From Dactylosporangium roseum (lineage in GTDB: Bacteria; Actinomycetota; Actinomycetes; Mycobacteriales; Micromonosporaceae): a DNA stretch of 64,000 bases. The notes beneath the pieces were generated by a model. That model saw only the letters and a list, made by a program, of their open reading frames with translations, had not been told where the DNA came from and did not search any database. The translations under genes were made by a program, and so were the position numbers. Below, piece after piece: positions 35,547 through 43,891 of this stretch (positions are counted from its first letter, which is position 1; every line of letters starts with the position of its first letter). Where the stretch lies: the NCBI RefSeq assembly GCF_025264685.1, contig NZ_CP073721.1, positions 3,401,001 to 3,465,000 on the forward strand, given 5' to 3'.

Positions 35547-36877
35547 CCGGGGCCTGGCGCAGCGTGCTGCCGCACCTCGGCCACGAGCTGCCGCCCGACC
35601 TCAGCCCGCCCACCGCCACCGGACCCGTCACTGCGCAGGTGCCTCTGGAGCTCATCCGGCACAGCACCTCGCGGCGCGAGTGGTGGCCGGTGCCCGAGGC
35701 CGTCGCCGAGCAGTACCGCCGCTACCGGCCCACCCCGCTGTGGCGGGCCACCCGCTTCGAGGCCGAGATCGGCGCCCGGGTGCCGATCTACGTCAAGTAC
35801 GAGGGCGGCAACGTCTCCGGCAGCCACAAGCTCAACACCGCGCTCGCCCAGGCCCACTACTACAGGGCGGCCGGGGTGCGGGAGCTCGTCACCGGTACCG
35901 GCGCCGGGCAGTGGGGCACCGCCCTCGCGGCCGCCTGCGCCGCGTTCGGGCTGTCCTGCGTGGTGTTCATGGTCGGCGGGAGCCTGCGCGACAAGCCCTA
36001 CCGGGGCAGCCTCATGCGCCTGCTCGGCGCCGAGGTGCACGCCAGCCCCAGCCCGCTCACCGCCATCGGCACCGCGGCGGCCGGCGGGCGGGGCGGCAAC
36101 AGCCTCGCGCTGGCGATCGGGGAGGCGGTGCAGTACGCCCGCCAGGCCCCCGAGCGCGCCTTTTGCATCGGCAGCGGCGAGACGTACAGCATCCTGCACC
36201 AGTCCGTCATCGGCCTCGAGGCGATCGAGCAGCTCGCCGCCCTCGGCGCCGGCGTCGACGCGGTCGTCGGCTGCGTCGGCGCCGGCTCCAACTTCGGCGG
36301 CCTCGCCCTGCCGTTCTTCGCCGCCCACCGCGCCGGCGAGCTCGGCGCCGCGCCGCTGCTGCTCGCCGCCGAGTCCAGCGCCACGCCGAAGCTCACCCAG
36401 GGCGTCTACGCCTACGACCACACCGACGCCACCGGCAGCGGCCCGATGGAGGCCATGTACACCATCGGCGCGGGCTACTCCATCTCCGCCTCGCACTCGG
36501 CCGGGCTGCGCTTTCACGGCGCCGCCAAGCTGCTCTCCGCGATGCGCCACCACGGCCAGATCGACGCGGCCGCCGTCGGGCAGCGCTCGGCGATGCTGGC
36601 CGCCCACGCCTTCGCCCGCAGCGAGCTGGTCGTGCCCGCGCCCGAGTCCGGGCACGCGCTCGCCGCCGCCGCCGACGTGGCGACCGGCCGCGACGCCGGC
36701 CACCGCGCCGCGCAGGGCGTGCTCGTCTGCGTCAGCGGCCACGGCCTGCTCGACATGACCGCCTACGAGCAACTGCGCGCGGGGGCGGTCGAGGACAGTA
36801 CCGCCGACGCCGAAGCCCTGCACGCCGCCGTCACCGGCCTGACCCGGGTCGGCACCACCATGGAGGTGAGCCGATGA
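35543..36877 (+). CDS. TrpB2-like PLP-dependent beta-synthase
   Basis: 444 residues of fold II PLP enzyme. YRPTPLWRATRFEAEIGARV, then KYEGGNVSGSHKLNTALAQA with the PLP Lys, GTGAGQWGTALAAACAAFG, and GCVGAGSNFGG as phosphate loop match the TrpB2 tryptophan-synthase-like group. Such enzymes perform beta-replacement on serine or an O-acyl serine. No trpA accompanies it, so it may add a nucleophile other than indole, for example to a seryl unit of the product (inference). ATGA overlaps at both ends. Confidence 0.85.
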   Translation: MTGAWRSVLPHLGHELPPDLSPPTATGPVTAQVPLELIRHSTSRREWWPVPEAVAEQYRRYRPTPLWRATRFEAEIGARVPIYVKYEGGNVSGSHKLNTALAQAHYYRAAGVRELVTGTGAGQWGTALAAACAAFGLSCVVFMVGGSLRDKPYRGSLMRLLGAEVHASPSPLTAIGTAAAGGRGGNSLALAIGEAVQYARQAPERAFCIGSGETYSILHQSVIGLEAIEQLAALGAGVDAVVGCVGAGSNFGGLALPFFAAHRAGELGAAPLLLAAESSATPKLTQGVYAYDHTDATGSGPMEAMYTIGAGYSISASHSAGLRFHGAAKLLSAMRHHGQIDAAAVGQRSAMLAAHAFARSELVVPAPESGHALAAAADVATGRDAGHRAAQGVLVCVSGHGLLDMTAYEQLRAGAVEDSTADAEALHAAVTGLTRVGTTMEVSR

Positions 36878-38091
36878 GCACCGCCACCCTGGCCGAGACC
36901 CGCGACCGCACCTGGTCGCCACTGCTCGACGCGGTCCGCGCGCCCGCCCTCGACTGCCTGCAGACCAGCCTGGCCCTGCTCGCCGAGCACCACCACGGCC
37001 CGGGCGCGCACCTGGCCCTCGGCGCGCGCAGCGGCTTCGCCGTGCGGTGGGGTCCGCCGCCGAGCCTGGAGACCCCGGCCGCCGCCCGGCTCGCCGAGGC
37101 CGCCGCCCTCGCCGGGCTGCACGTCACCGAACGGCGGGAAGGGCTCGACGGCCCCGCCGTGCGCGGGTTCGCGGCCGACGCGGGCGTGCTCTACGTCCTC
37201 GCCGACGCGTTCGCGATGCGGTGGACGCCGTACCACGGCCTCGCCCACCTCGAGCACAGCTTCCTGCTCCAGCCCGACGGCGGCCGCTGGAAGGTCATCG
37301 ACGGCTACCACAACGAGACCGCACGCGGCGTCGCCCGCCCCGGCGTGTGGCGGCTCACCGCCGACGACCTCGACGAGGCCCTGCGCGGCGGCGCGACCGC
37401 TCTCACGATCGCCGCCGGCCCGCGCCCGGTGCTCGACCCCGCCGCGATCCTCGCCGCCAACGCCGCCACGTTCGCGGCCGCCGCGGCGGACGTCGAGCGC
37501 TACCTCGCCGCCGTCCGCGCCGGCGTCACCGGCCCCGATCCGGTCGCCCCGCTCGACCAGCTCGTCCTCGACGTGTGGCTGGCCGGCCGGGCCCGGCTCC
37601 TGCACGCCGCCTGGCTCGCCACCGTGCCCGGCCTCGCCCCCGCGTCCGTCGCGGCGGCCGAGGCGCAGGCCGAGCGGTGGCTGCGGCTGGCCGGCGAGTC
37701 CTACGTCGCCCTGCGCCGGGCCCAGCGTGGGGCCGAGATCCCGCTCGCGGTCCTGGACGGCGTCGAGGCGGCCTTGCGCGCCGACGTCACCGTGGCCGCC
37801 GAGATCGCGGCCGGCCTCGACCCGGTGCGGACCGCCGTCGAGGCGGCCGTGCGGGCCGTGCTCCAGGTCGACGACGAGACCCTCGCCGCCGCCGCGTCCT
37901 TCCGGGACCTGCCGAACTTCAACTCGTTCCGGCTCGTCGACATCGTCGAGCGGGTCGAGTCCCAGCTCGGCGTGGAGCTGGCGGCCGAGGCGCTGACCAG
38001 CGCGGCCCTGCACGACCTGACCACCCTGACCGGCGCGTTCAAGACCGCCTTCCAGACCGCCCAGCCGACCGACCGAGAGGCAGACCGATGA
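36874..38091 (+). CDS. BtrH-like acyltransferase fused to a carrier domain
   Basis: 405 residues. The N-terminal 200 fit the BtrH N-terminal (papain/C39-like) domain: APALDCLQTSLALLAEHHHG offers the nucleophile Cys, and LAHLEHSFLLQPDGGRWKVI with DGYHNE the His/Asp side. The last 80 residues are a carrier domain (VDDETLAAAASFRDLPNFNS, FRLVDIVERVESQLGVEL) with Ser in FNSFR. BtrH moves the amino-acyl side chain from an ACP to the aminoglycoside in butirosin synthesis. The fusion suggests that transfer occurs from or to its own carrier. It lies between the TrpB2-like enzyme and an acyl ligase. Confidence 0.8.
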   Translation: MSTATLAETRDRTWSPLLDAVRAPALDCLQTSLALLAEHHHGPGAHLALGARSGFAVRWGPPPSLETPAAARLAEAAALAGLHVTERREGLDGPAVRGFAADAGVLYVLADAFAMRWTPYHGLAHLEHSFLLQPDGGRWKVIDGYHNETARGVARPGVWRLTADDLDEALRGGATALTIAAGPRPVLDPAAILAANAATFAAAAADVERYLAAVRAGVTGPDPVAPLDQLVLDVWLAGRARLLHAAWLATVPGLAPASVAAAEAQAERWLRLAGESYVALRRAQRGAEIPLAVLDGVEAALRADVTVAAEIAAGLDPVRTAVEAAVRAVLQVDDETLAAAASFRDLPNFNSFRLVDIVERVESQLGVELAAEALTSAALHDLTTLTGAFKTAFQTAQPTDREADR

Positions 38092-39593
38092 GCGGCCCGG
38101 CCGTCCTGCCCGACCTGCTCGACCACGCCGTCGCCACCACCGCGGAACGTACCGCGGTCAGCCACGGCGAGGCCACCGCCACCTACGCCGACGTCGGCGC
38201 GGCCAGCCGCCGGGTCGCCCGCCGGCTGCTCGCACTCGGCGTCGGGCGCGGCGACCGAGTCGTCATCGCCGCCGCCGCGCACCTCGGGGTGCCGGCGCTG
38301 CTGTTCGGCTGCGCCCGCGCCGGCGCCGTCTTCTGCGTCCTCAACGAGCAGGCGCCCGCCGTCGGCTACGCGCACGTCCTCGACGACGCCGAACCCGTCC
38401 TGGTCGTCACCGACAACGCCGACGCCCGGCGGCTGGCCGGCGAGCGCGGCATCCCGGTCCTGGGGCCGGACCTCGGCGACGGACCCGAAGATGGTGACGG
38501 ACCCGGCGACGGCGACCTCCCGGCCGGCCCGCTGCCGGTCGACCCGGTGTGCCTCATCTACACCTCCGGCAGCACCGGCATGCCCAAGGCCGTGGTGTCC
38601 ACCCACGCGCAGATGGTGTTCGCCGCCACCGCGATCCAGTCCCGGCTGTCCTACCAGCCGGCCGACGTCGTCTACAGCGCGCTGCCGCTGTTCTTCGACT
38701 ACGGCCTCTACCAGATCCTCCTGGCCACCCTTGCCGGCGCCCGCGTGCACCTCGCCACCGCCGCTGAGGCCGGCGCCGGGCTCCTGGCCGACCTGCACCG
38801 CACCGGCGCCACCGTGCTGCCCGCCGTGCCCGGCCTGGCCCGCGGCCTCGCCCGGCTGCTGTCCCGGCCCGGCGCGCGGCCGCCGGCGCTGCGGCTCATG
38901 ACCAACACCGGCTCGGCGATGCCCGACGCCACCGTCCACGAGCTGCGCCGCGGCATCCCCGGCCTCGGCGTGCAGCTGATGTTCGGGCTCACCGAGTGCA
39001 AGCGGACCACCATCATGCCGGTCGACGAGGACCTGCTGCGGCCCGGCTCGGTCGGGCGGGCCCTGCCCGGCTCCGAGGTCTTCGCCGCCGACCCCGACGG
39101 CCGCCGCCTGCCGCCCGGCGAGGTCGGCGAGCTCATCGTCCGCGGCCCCAACGTGATGGCCGGGTACTGGCGGCGGCCCGAGCTCACCGCCCAGCGCTTC
39201 CCCCGCGCCGACGGGCTCTTCCCGCAGCTACGCACCGGCGACTACGGCTGGGTCGACGAGGACGGCTACCTGTACTTCGCCGGCCGCCGCGACGACCTCT
39301 ACAAGTCGCACGGCTTCCGGGTCAGCGCCACCGAGGTCGAGGCGGCCGCGCAACGGGTCGCCGGCGTCGACGCGGCCGCGGTCCTGCCGCCCGGCGCCGA
39401 GCGCGCCGAGGCGACCCTCTTCGCCGTCACCCGGCTCGCCGCCCACGAGGTCCTCGACCGGCTCCGGCTGGAGCTGGAGGCGTTCAAGGTGCCCGACACG
39501 TGCGTCGTGGTCGCCGAGCTGCCGCTCACCCCCAACGGCAAGATCGACCGGGCCGGGCTGACCCGGGTGCTGGCCGGCGGCAGCCATGTCTGA
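38088..39593 (+). CDS. Stand-alone acyl/aminoacyl-AMP ligase (ANL superfamily)
   Basis: 501 residues. AMP-binding core motif LIYTSGSTGMPKAVVSTHAQ, LMFGLTECKRTTIMPVDED at A5, LRTGDYGWVDEDGYLYFAGR and the catalytic Lys of LTPNGKIDRAGLT. The body resembles acyl-CoA/acyl-ACP ligases more than NRPS A domains (YKSHGFRVSATEVEAAA). It probably loads a carboxylic or amino acid on one of the carriers. It overlaps the decarboxylase downstream by 8 bases, so the two may load and then decarboxylate one substrate. Confidence 0.88.
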   Translation: MSGPAVLPDLLDHAVATTAERTAVSHGEATATYADVGAASRRVARRLLALGVGRGDRVVIAAAAHLGVPALLFGCARAGAVFCVLNEQAPAVGYAHVLDDAEPVLVVTDNADARRLAGERGIPVLGPDLGDGPEDGDGPGDGDLPAGPLPVDPVCLIYTSGSTGMPKAVVSTHAQMVFAATAIQSRLSYQPADVVYSALPLFFDYGLYQILLATLAGARVHLATAAEAGAGLLADLHRTGATVLPAVPGLARGLARLLSRPGARPPALRLMTNTGSAMPDATVHELRRGIPGLGVQLMFGLTECKRTTIMPVDEDLLRPGSVGRALPGSEVFAADPDGRRLPPGEVGELIVRGPNVMAGYWRRPELTAQRFPRADGLFPQLRTGDYGWVDEDGYLYFAGRRDDLYKSHGFRVSATEVEAAAQRVAGVDAAAVLPPGAERAEATLFAVTRLAAHEVLDRLRLELEAFKVPDTCVVVAELPLTPNGKIDRAGLTRVLAGGSHV

Positions 39594-40806
39594 GCTGCCG
39601 ACGCCCGCCTACGTCTACGAGCTCGACGAGGTGCGGCGCGCGCACGCGGAGCTGGCGTCCGAACTGCCGGCGCCGTCGCGGCTGTACTACTCGCTCAAGG
39701 CTAATCCGCACCCGGCGATCGTCGCGGCGCTGCGGGCCGAGGGCTGCCACGCGGAGGTGTGCTCGCCTGGGGAGCTGGCCGCCGCGCTGTCGGCTGGGGT
39801 CGATCCCGCGCAGATGCTGTACACCGGACCGGGCAAGCGCGACGCGGACGTCCAAGCGGCCGTGAAGGCCGGCGTCACCTGGGTCTCGGTCGACTCGCCG
39901 GAGGGCCTGGACCAGGTCGACCGGGTCGCGCGGGACCTCGGCGTCGTCGCCCGGTGCCTGCTGCGGGTCAACGACACCACGCCGGTGCCGGGCATGGGCC
40001 TCACCATGACCGGGGTCGCGTCGCAGTTCGGCGCCGACGCCGACTGGATCCGCGCCGCGCCGGAGCGCTTCGCCGCCCGCCCCAACGCCCGCCTCGCCGG
40101 CCTGCACCTCTACATGGGCACCAACCTCACCGACGAGGCCGCCCTCGTCGCGCAGCTTCGCCAGTCCATCGCCACCGCCCGCGACCTCGCCTTCCTGTGC
40201 GGCGACGAGCTCGAGGTGATCGACCTCGGCGGCGGCTTCGCGGCGCCCTACGCGCGGGCCGGCCGGCCGCCGCGCTACCCGGGCCTCGCCGCCGCGGTCA
40301 CCGCCGCGCTCGACGACGCGTTCGCGGGTTGGCGCGGCGGGCACCCGCACATCGCCTTCGAGTCCGGCCGCCGCCTGGTCGCCACCGCCGGCAGCCTCCT
40401 CACCCGCGTCCTGGACGTCAAGCGCTCCCGCGACCAGCACGTGCTGGTCCTCGAGTCCGGCATCAACCACCTCGGCGGCATGTCCGGCCTGCGCCGCCTG
40501 CCGCCGATCGTGCCCGCCCTGCACGCCCCCGGCGCGGGCGGCGAGACTGACGGCCCGGCCATCGTCGCCGGCCCGCTGTGCACGCCGCTGGACGCGTGGG
40601 CCCGCGGCGCCACCGTGCCCCGGCTGCGCGCCGGCGACCTCGTGCGGGTCCCCAACGTCGGCGCCTACGGCCTCACCGCCAGCCTGCTCGCCTTCCTCGG
40701 CCACCCCGCACCGGCCGAGGTCGTCCTCGACGGCGGCCGGATCGTGCATGCCTCGACGCTCACTCTGCACCGCACCCATCTCGACCTCGGACAGGAGCAC
40801 CGCTGA
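39586..40806 (+). CDS. Fold-III PLP decarboxylase (BtrK/LysA-like), probably acting on aminoacyl-ACP
   Basis: 406 residues. The PLP Lys is in LYYSLKANPHPAIVAALRA, HLYMGTNL is the family His, GGGFAAPY the phosphate-binding Gly-rich loop, and ESGRRLVATAGSLLTRVLDV and GPLCTPLDAW complete the alanine-racemase-like barrel and C-terminal sheet. LysA relatives such as BtrK decarboxylate the amino acid while it is attached to an ACP. The next gene, starting in its stop codon, is a free ACP, which supports this. The substrate amino acid is not determined. Confidence 0.85.
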   Translation: MSELPTPAYVYELDEVRRAHAELASELPAPSRLYYSLKANPHPAIVAALRAEGCHAEVCSPGELAAALSAGVDPAQMLYTGPGKRDADVQAAVKAGVTWVSVDSPEGLDQVDRVARDLGVVARCLLRVNDTTPVPGMGLTMTGVASQFGADADWIRAAPERFAARPNARLAGLHLYMGTNLTDEAALVAQLRQSIATARDLAFLCGDELEVIDLGGGFAAPYARAGRPPRYPGLAAAVTAALDDAFAGWRGGHPHIAFESGRRLVATAGSLLTRVLDVKRSRDQHVLVLESGINHLGGMSGLRRLPPIVPALHAPGAGGETDGPAIVAGPLCTPLDAWARGATVPRLRAGDLVRVPNVGAYGLTASLLAFLGHPAPAEVVLDGGRIVHASTLTLHRTHLDLGQEHR

Positions 40807-41066
40807 TGACCAGCCTGGACAGCTCGTTCACCGCCATGCTGCGGCCGTTCCTCAAGTACACCGGCCAGGAGGACCTCACCCCCGACGCGCGCCTGCGCGA
40901 CCTCGGCCTCGACTCGATGCAGGCGATCGAGCTGCTGTTCTGCATCGAGGACGAGTTCGGGGTGACGCTGCCCGACGACAAGCTCGTCGACGCCACCTTC
41001 GAGACCGCCGGCGCGCTGTGGAGCGCGATCGACGAGCTGCGCCCAGCCGTCCGGGAGGCGTCATGA
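40806..41066 (+). CDS. Free acyl carrier protein 3
   Basis: 86 residues. RLRDLGLDSMQAIELLFCIE is a textbook carrier motif with the phosphopantetheine Ser in LDSM, followed by DEFGVTLPDDKLVDATFETA. It sits between the PLP decarboxylase and two flavin dehydrogenases, so it probably holds the substrate for both steps. ATG overlaps the decarboxylase stop (TGATG). Confidence 0.92.
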   Translation: MTSLDSSFTAMLRPFLKYTGQEDLTPDARLRDLGLDSMQAIELLFCIEDEFGVTLPDDKLVDATFETAGALWSAIDELRPAVREAS

Positions 41067-41128
41067 GCGGTCCGGAGCGCAGCGGACGCAAGCTCGTGCG
41101 GCCGGAGGAGCGAAGCGGGGGAGGTCGC
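41066..41128 (+). repeat. GAGCG-AAGCG-rich leader between ACP 3 and the dehydrogenase
   Basis: The gap contains GGAGCGCAGCGGACGC and, after 14 bases, GGAGGAGCGAAGCGGGGGAG, two related purine-rich units just before the ATG at 41129. The longer frame from 41063 would translate it as a Ser/Arg/Gly-rich leader absent from dehydrogenases. It looks like a short dispersed intergenic element supplying a strong ribosome-binding site. Confidence 0.35.
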
Positions 41129-42268
41129 ATGAGCCCGCTCACCGACGTGCTCGCCGTCGTCGCCGAGCACGCCCGCCGCACCGACGACGAGGCCGCGTTC
41201 CCCGTCGAGGCGCTCGAGGCACTGCGCGGCAGCGGCCTGCTCGGGCTCATGGTCCCGGCCGCCGACGGCGGGGGCGGGGGCTCGCTGGCCGATCTCGTCG
41301 ACGTCACCGCCCGCATCGCCCGCGTCGACCTGTCCGCCGCGATGGTGTTCGCCATGCACTGCCAGCAGGTGCTCACGATCGTGCGGTACGCCACCGGGCC
41401 GCTGCGCGACGAGCTGCTGCCCGCGCTCGGCCGCGGCGAGCTCTACCTGGCCTCCGTCACCACCGAGCGCGGCAAGGGCGGGCACCTGCTGGCCTCGGAG
41501 TCCCCGGTCGAGACTGGCGGCAACCAGCTGCACCTGGACCGCGACGCGCCGATCGTCACCGGCGGCACCCACGCCGACGGCTTCCTCATCACCACCCTCG
41601 CCCCGAAGGCCACCTCGCCGCACCAGGTGTCGCTCGTCTACGCCTGGCGTGACCAGCTCAAGGTCGAGACCCACGGCAGCTGGAACCCGCTCGGCATGCG
41701 CGCCACCCACAGCCTGCCGATGCGGCTCATCGGGTCGGTGCCGACGCACCACGTGGTCGGGCCCGAGGGCGGCTTCCGCGGCATGGTGGCGGAGTGCTTC
41801 GGGCCGGTCGCGCACCTCGGCTGGGCGGCGTGCTGGCTCGGGACCGCGGCCGGGGCGTTGTCGCGGGTACTGCGGTTCATGCGCAGCGCGGACGGCCGGC
41901 GCCGGTTCAACACCCAGTCGGAGCTGCTGCTCGTCCGGCTCGCCCGGGTGCGGGGGGAGCTGGACGCGGTACACGCGCTGCTGTCGCACACCGTCGCCGC
42001 CCTGGACACCGCGCCCGACGTCACCGCCGCCCCCGTGCAGTTGCTCGTCAACACCCTCAAGGTGCAGGCCGCCGAGCGGTGCTTCGGGGCGGTGAACGAG
42101 CTCGTCGAGCTCGTCGGGTTGCAGCACGGGTACCTCCGCGACTCGCCCCTGTTCCTCGAGCGCGCCCTGCGCGACCTTCGATCGGCCACGCTTAACTACG
42201 GCAACGACCGGCTCAACCTCGTCAACGGCGCCCTGGCGCTGCTCGACCAGGAGGTGCGCCTTGGCTGA
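41129..42268 (+). CDS. Acyl-CoA dehydrogenase-like flavoenzyme 1
   Basis: 379 residues. The N-terminal helices (FPVEALEALRGSGLLGLMVP), the beta domain (YLASVTTERGKGGHLLASES, SWNPLGMRATHSLPMRLIGS) and the C-terminal helices (VQAAERCFGAVNELVELVGL) fit acyl-CoA dehydrogenases. The usual catalytic Glu cannot be located. The start at 41129 is chosen for the GGGGGAGG ribosome-binding site; ATG 41063 would add a 22-residue leader. Homologues in other clusters oxidise aminoacyl- or prolyl-carrier thioesters. The ACP immediately upstream is the likely substrate carrier. Confidence 0.82.
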   Translation: MSPLTDVLAVVAEHARRTDDEAAFPVEALEALRGSGLLGLMVPAADGGGGGSLADLVDVTARIARVDLSAAMVFAMHCQQVLTIVRYATGPLRDELLPALGRGELYLASVTTERGKGGHLLASESPVETGGNQLHLDRDAPIVTGGTHADGFLITTLAPKATSPHQVSLVYAWRDQLKVETHGSWNPLGMRATHSLPMRLIGSVPTHHVVGPEGGFRGMVAECFGPVAHLGWAACWLGTAAGALSRVLRFMRSADGRRRFNTQSELLLVRLARVRGELDAVHALLSHTVAALDTAPDVTAAPVQLLVNTLKVQAAERCFGAVNELVELVGLQHGYLRDSPLFLERALRDLRSATLNYGNDRLNLVNGALALLDQEVRLG

Positions 42269-43295
42269 GCCGACGCCCGCCCGCGCGGTCTGGGCCAAGC
42301 TGGGCCGCTCCGGGGCGATCTCGGGCCTGTACCCGGACGGCCGGCCCGCGCCGGACCCGGCCCGCCTCGGCGCGCTGCTGGCGGCGCTCGACGGCCGCCA
42401 CCCGCTCGGCGTCGTGCTCGCCGTCTGCGTCCAGGCCGCCACCGCCCTGCCGCTGCTGCGCGAGCACCGCGGCGACGGCCCGATCGCCGCCGCGCGCCGG
42501 TCCGCCGAGCGGGGCGAGTCGATGCTGGCGCTCGCCGTCACCGACGCGGGCGCCTCCGGGTCCGACCTCATGGCCGCGACCACGACCGCCCGGATCAGCG
42601 GCGACGAGGTCGTCCTCGACGGCGTGAAGTCTTGGATCACCAACGCCCGCACCGCCGACCACGCCGTCGTGCTGGCCCGGCACCGGCCCCAGCCGCACTT
42701 CACCAGCTTCGTCCTCGTCCTGGTCCCGACCGCACTGCCGGGCGTCAAGGCCGAGTCCGCCGGCGGCGACCTGTTCGCCGGCGCCGGCGTCGGCCACCTG
42801 CACCTCGACGGCGTCACCGTCGGCCGGGACCACGTCATCGGCTCGCCCGGTCGCGGCCTGCCGCTCTTCGCCCGGCACGTCGCCACCGAACGGCTCGCCG
42901 GCGCGCAGTGGGCCACCGCCATCGCCCGCCGCGTCCTGGCCGACACCCACCGCCGGCTCGTCGCCCGCGGCCTGTGGGCCAACGACGCCGTCCGGGCCCG
43001 CCTCGCCTGGGCCCTGGTGGACCTGCGCCGCATCGAGGCGACGGCCGCCGCCCACGACGCGGGCGGCCGCGACGCGCTGCTGTCGAGCATGCTGCTCAAG
43101 GCCGCCACCGCGCAGAGCCTCGAGCGCGTCCTCGGCGAGTGCGTGCAGCTTCAGGGCGCCGACGCGTTCGGCGACGGCGGCCCGGCGCGGCTGCGCACCG
43201 AGGCCGCCATGTTCGGCATCGCCGGCGGCGCGAGCGGCGCCATGCTCGCCGGCATCGCCGACCACGCCGCCGACCTGCTCGGCGGCCCGCGGTGA
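42261..43295 (+). CDS. Acyl-CoA dehydrogenase-like flavoenzyme 2 (TTG start)
   Basis: 344 residues. LALAVTDAGASGSDLMAATT is the flavin-binding TD.GAGSD-like motif, followed by VLDGVKSWITNARTADHAVV and ATERLAGAQWATAIARRVLA. Glu-rich GECVQLQGADAFGDGGPARL matches the C-terminal QxxGGxG region. The start is TTG 42261, supported by CAGGAGGTG seven bases upstream; it overlaps dehydrogenase 1 by 8 bases. The two may form a heteromer or perform successive two-electron oxidations, for instance hydrazine to hydrazone or amine to imine (inference). Confidence 0.82.
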   Translation: MAEPTPARAVWAKLGRSGAISGLYPDGRPAPDPARLGALLAALDGRHPLGVVLAVCVQAATALPLLREHRGDGPIAAARRSAERGESMLALAVTDAGASGSDLMAATTTARISGDEVVLDGVKSWITNARTADHAVVLARHRPQPHFTSFVLVLVPTALPGVKAESAGGDLFAGAGVGHLHLDGVTVGRDHVIGSPGRGLPLFARHVATERLAGAQWATAIARRVLADTHRRLVARGLWANDAVRARLAWALVDLRRIEATAAAHDAGGRDALLSSMLLKAATAQSLERVLGECVQLQGADAFGDGGPARLRTEAAMFGIAGGASGAMLAGIADHAADLLGGPR

Positions 43296-43891
43296 GGCCG
43301 GGCGCGGTCATCGAGGTCGGCGACGTCGTCCATGCGGTGCTGGCGACCTACGACGAGGACGCCGGCGGATCGCCCGGGCAGCACCGCGACCGTGAGCACG
43401 CGGCCGTCCGGCAGTTGCTGGCGTGGCTGCTCGCCCGCCTCGGCGCCCGTCCGGCCCGGGTGGAGACGCATTCCAGCGGGCGGCCGTTCCTGCCCGACCG
43501 GCCGGAGCTCGGCGTCAGCCTCTCGCACTCCGGGCCGTGGCTCGCCGCCGCGGTCGGCACCGGCTGCGACGTCGGCGTCGACGTCCAGCGCCCGGAGCCC
43601 GTCCCGGCGGGCCTGCTGCGCCGCTGCTGCGACCCGCCGGCCCGGGCGGCCCTGACCGCCCTGCCCGACGCGGACCGCGACCTCGAGTTCGCGTGGATCT
43701 GGTCGGTGCAGGAGGCGTGTGTCAAGGCCACCGGCGACGGCCTCGCCGGACGGCCCTGGACCGTGCCCGTCGCGCTCGGCCAGGACCGCGGCGAGTGGGA
43801 GGGCGTGCGCTGGCGGGCCTTGCGCGAGCGCGGCCGGCCCCCGCTGAGCTGCGCCTACCGCCCGCGCCGACCGGCGGCGGTGGCGTCGTGA
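43292..43891 (+). CDS. 4'-phosphopantetheinyl transferase (Sfp-type)
   Basis: 199 residues. LGVSLSHSGPWLAAAVGTGC, DVGVDVQRPEPVP and WIWSVQEACVKATGDGL are the P-pant transferase motifs. The usual KE of the (W/F)xxKExxxK motif is QE here, which occurs in some active members. It converts apo-carriers to holo form with CoA, here probably for the six carrier domains of the cluster. GTG 43292 overlaps the dehydrogenase stop. Confidence 0.88.
   Translation: MRPGAVIEVGDVVHAVLATYDEDAGGSPGQHRDREHAAVRQLLAWLLARLGARPARVETHSSGRPFLPDRPELGVSLSHSGPWLAAAVGTGCDVGVDVQRPEPVPAGLLRRCCDPPARAALTALPDADRDLEFAWIWSVQEACVKATGDGLAGRPWTVPVALGQDRGEWEGVRWRALRERGRPPLSCAYRPRRPAAVAS

Noticed and set aside
40760..43108. A 782-codon minus-strand frame opposite the dehydrogenase genes
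   Set aside because: Low-complexity composition with no motif; the plus strand has two recognised enzymes with proper ribosome-binding sites.
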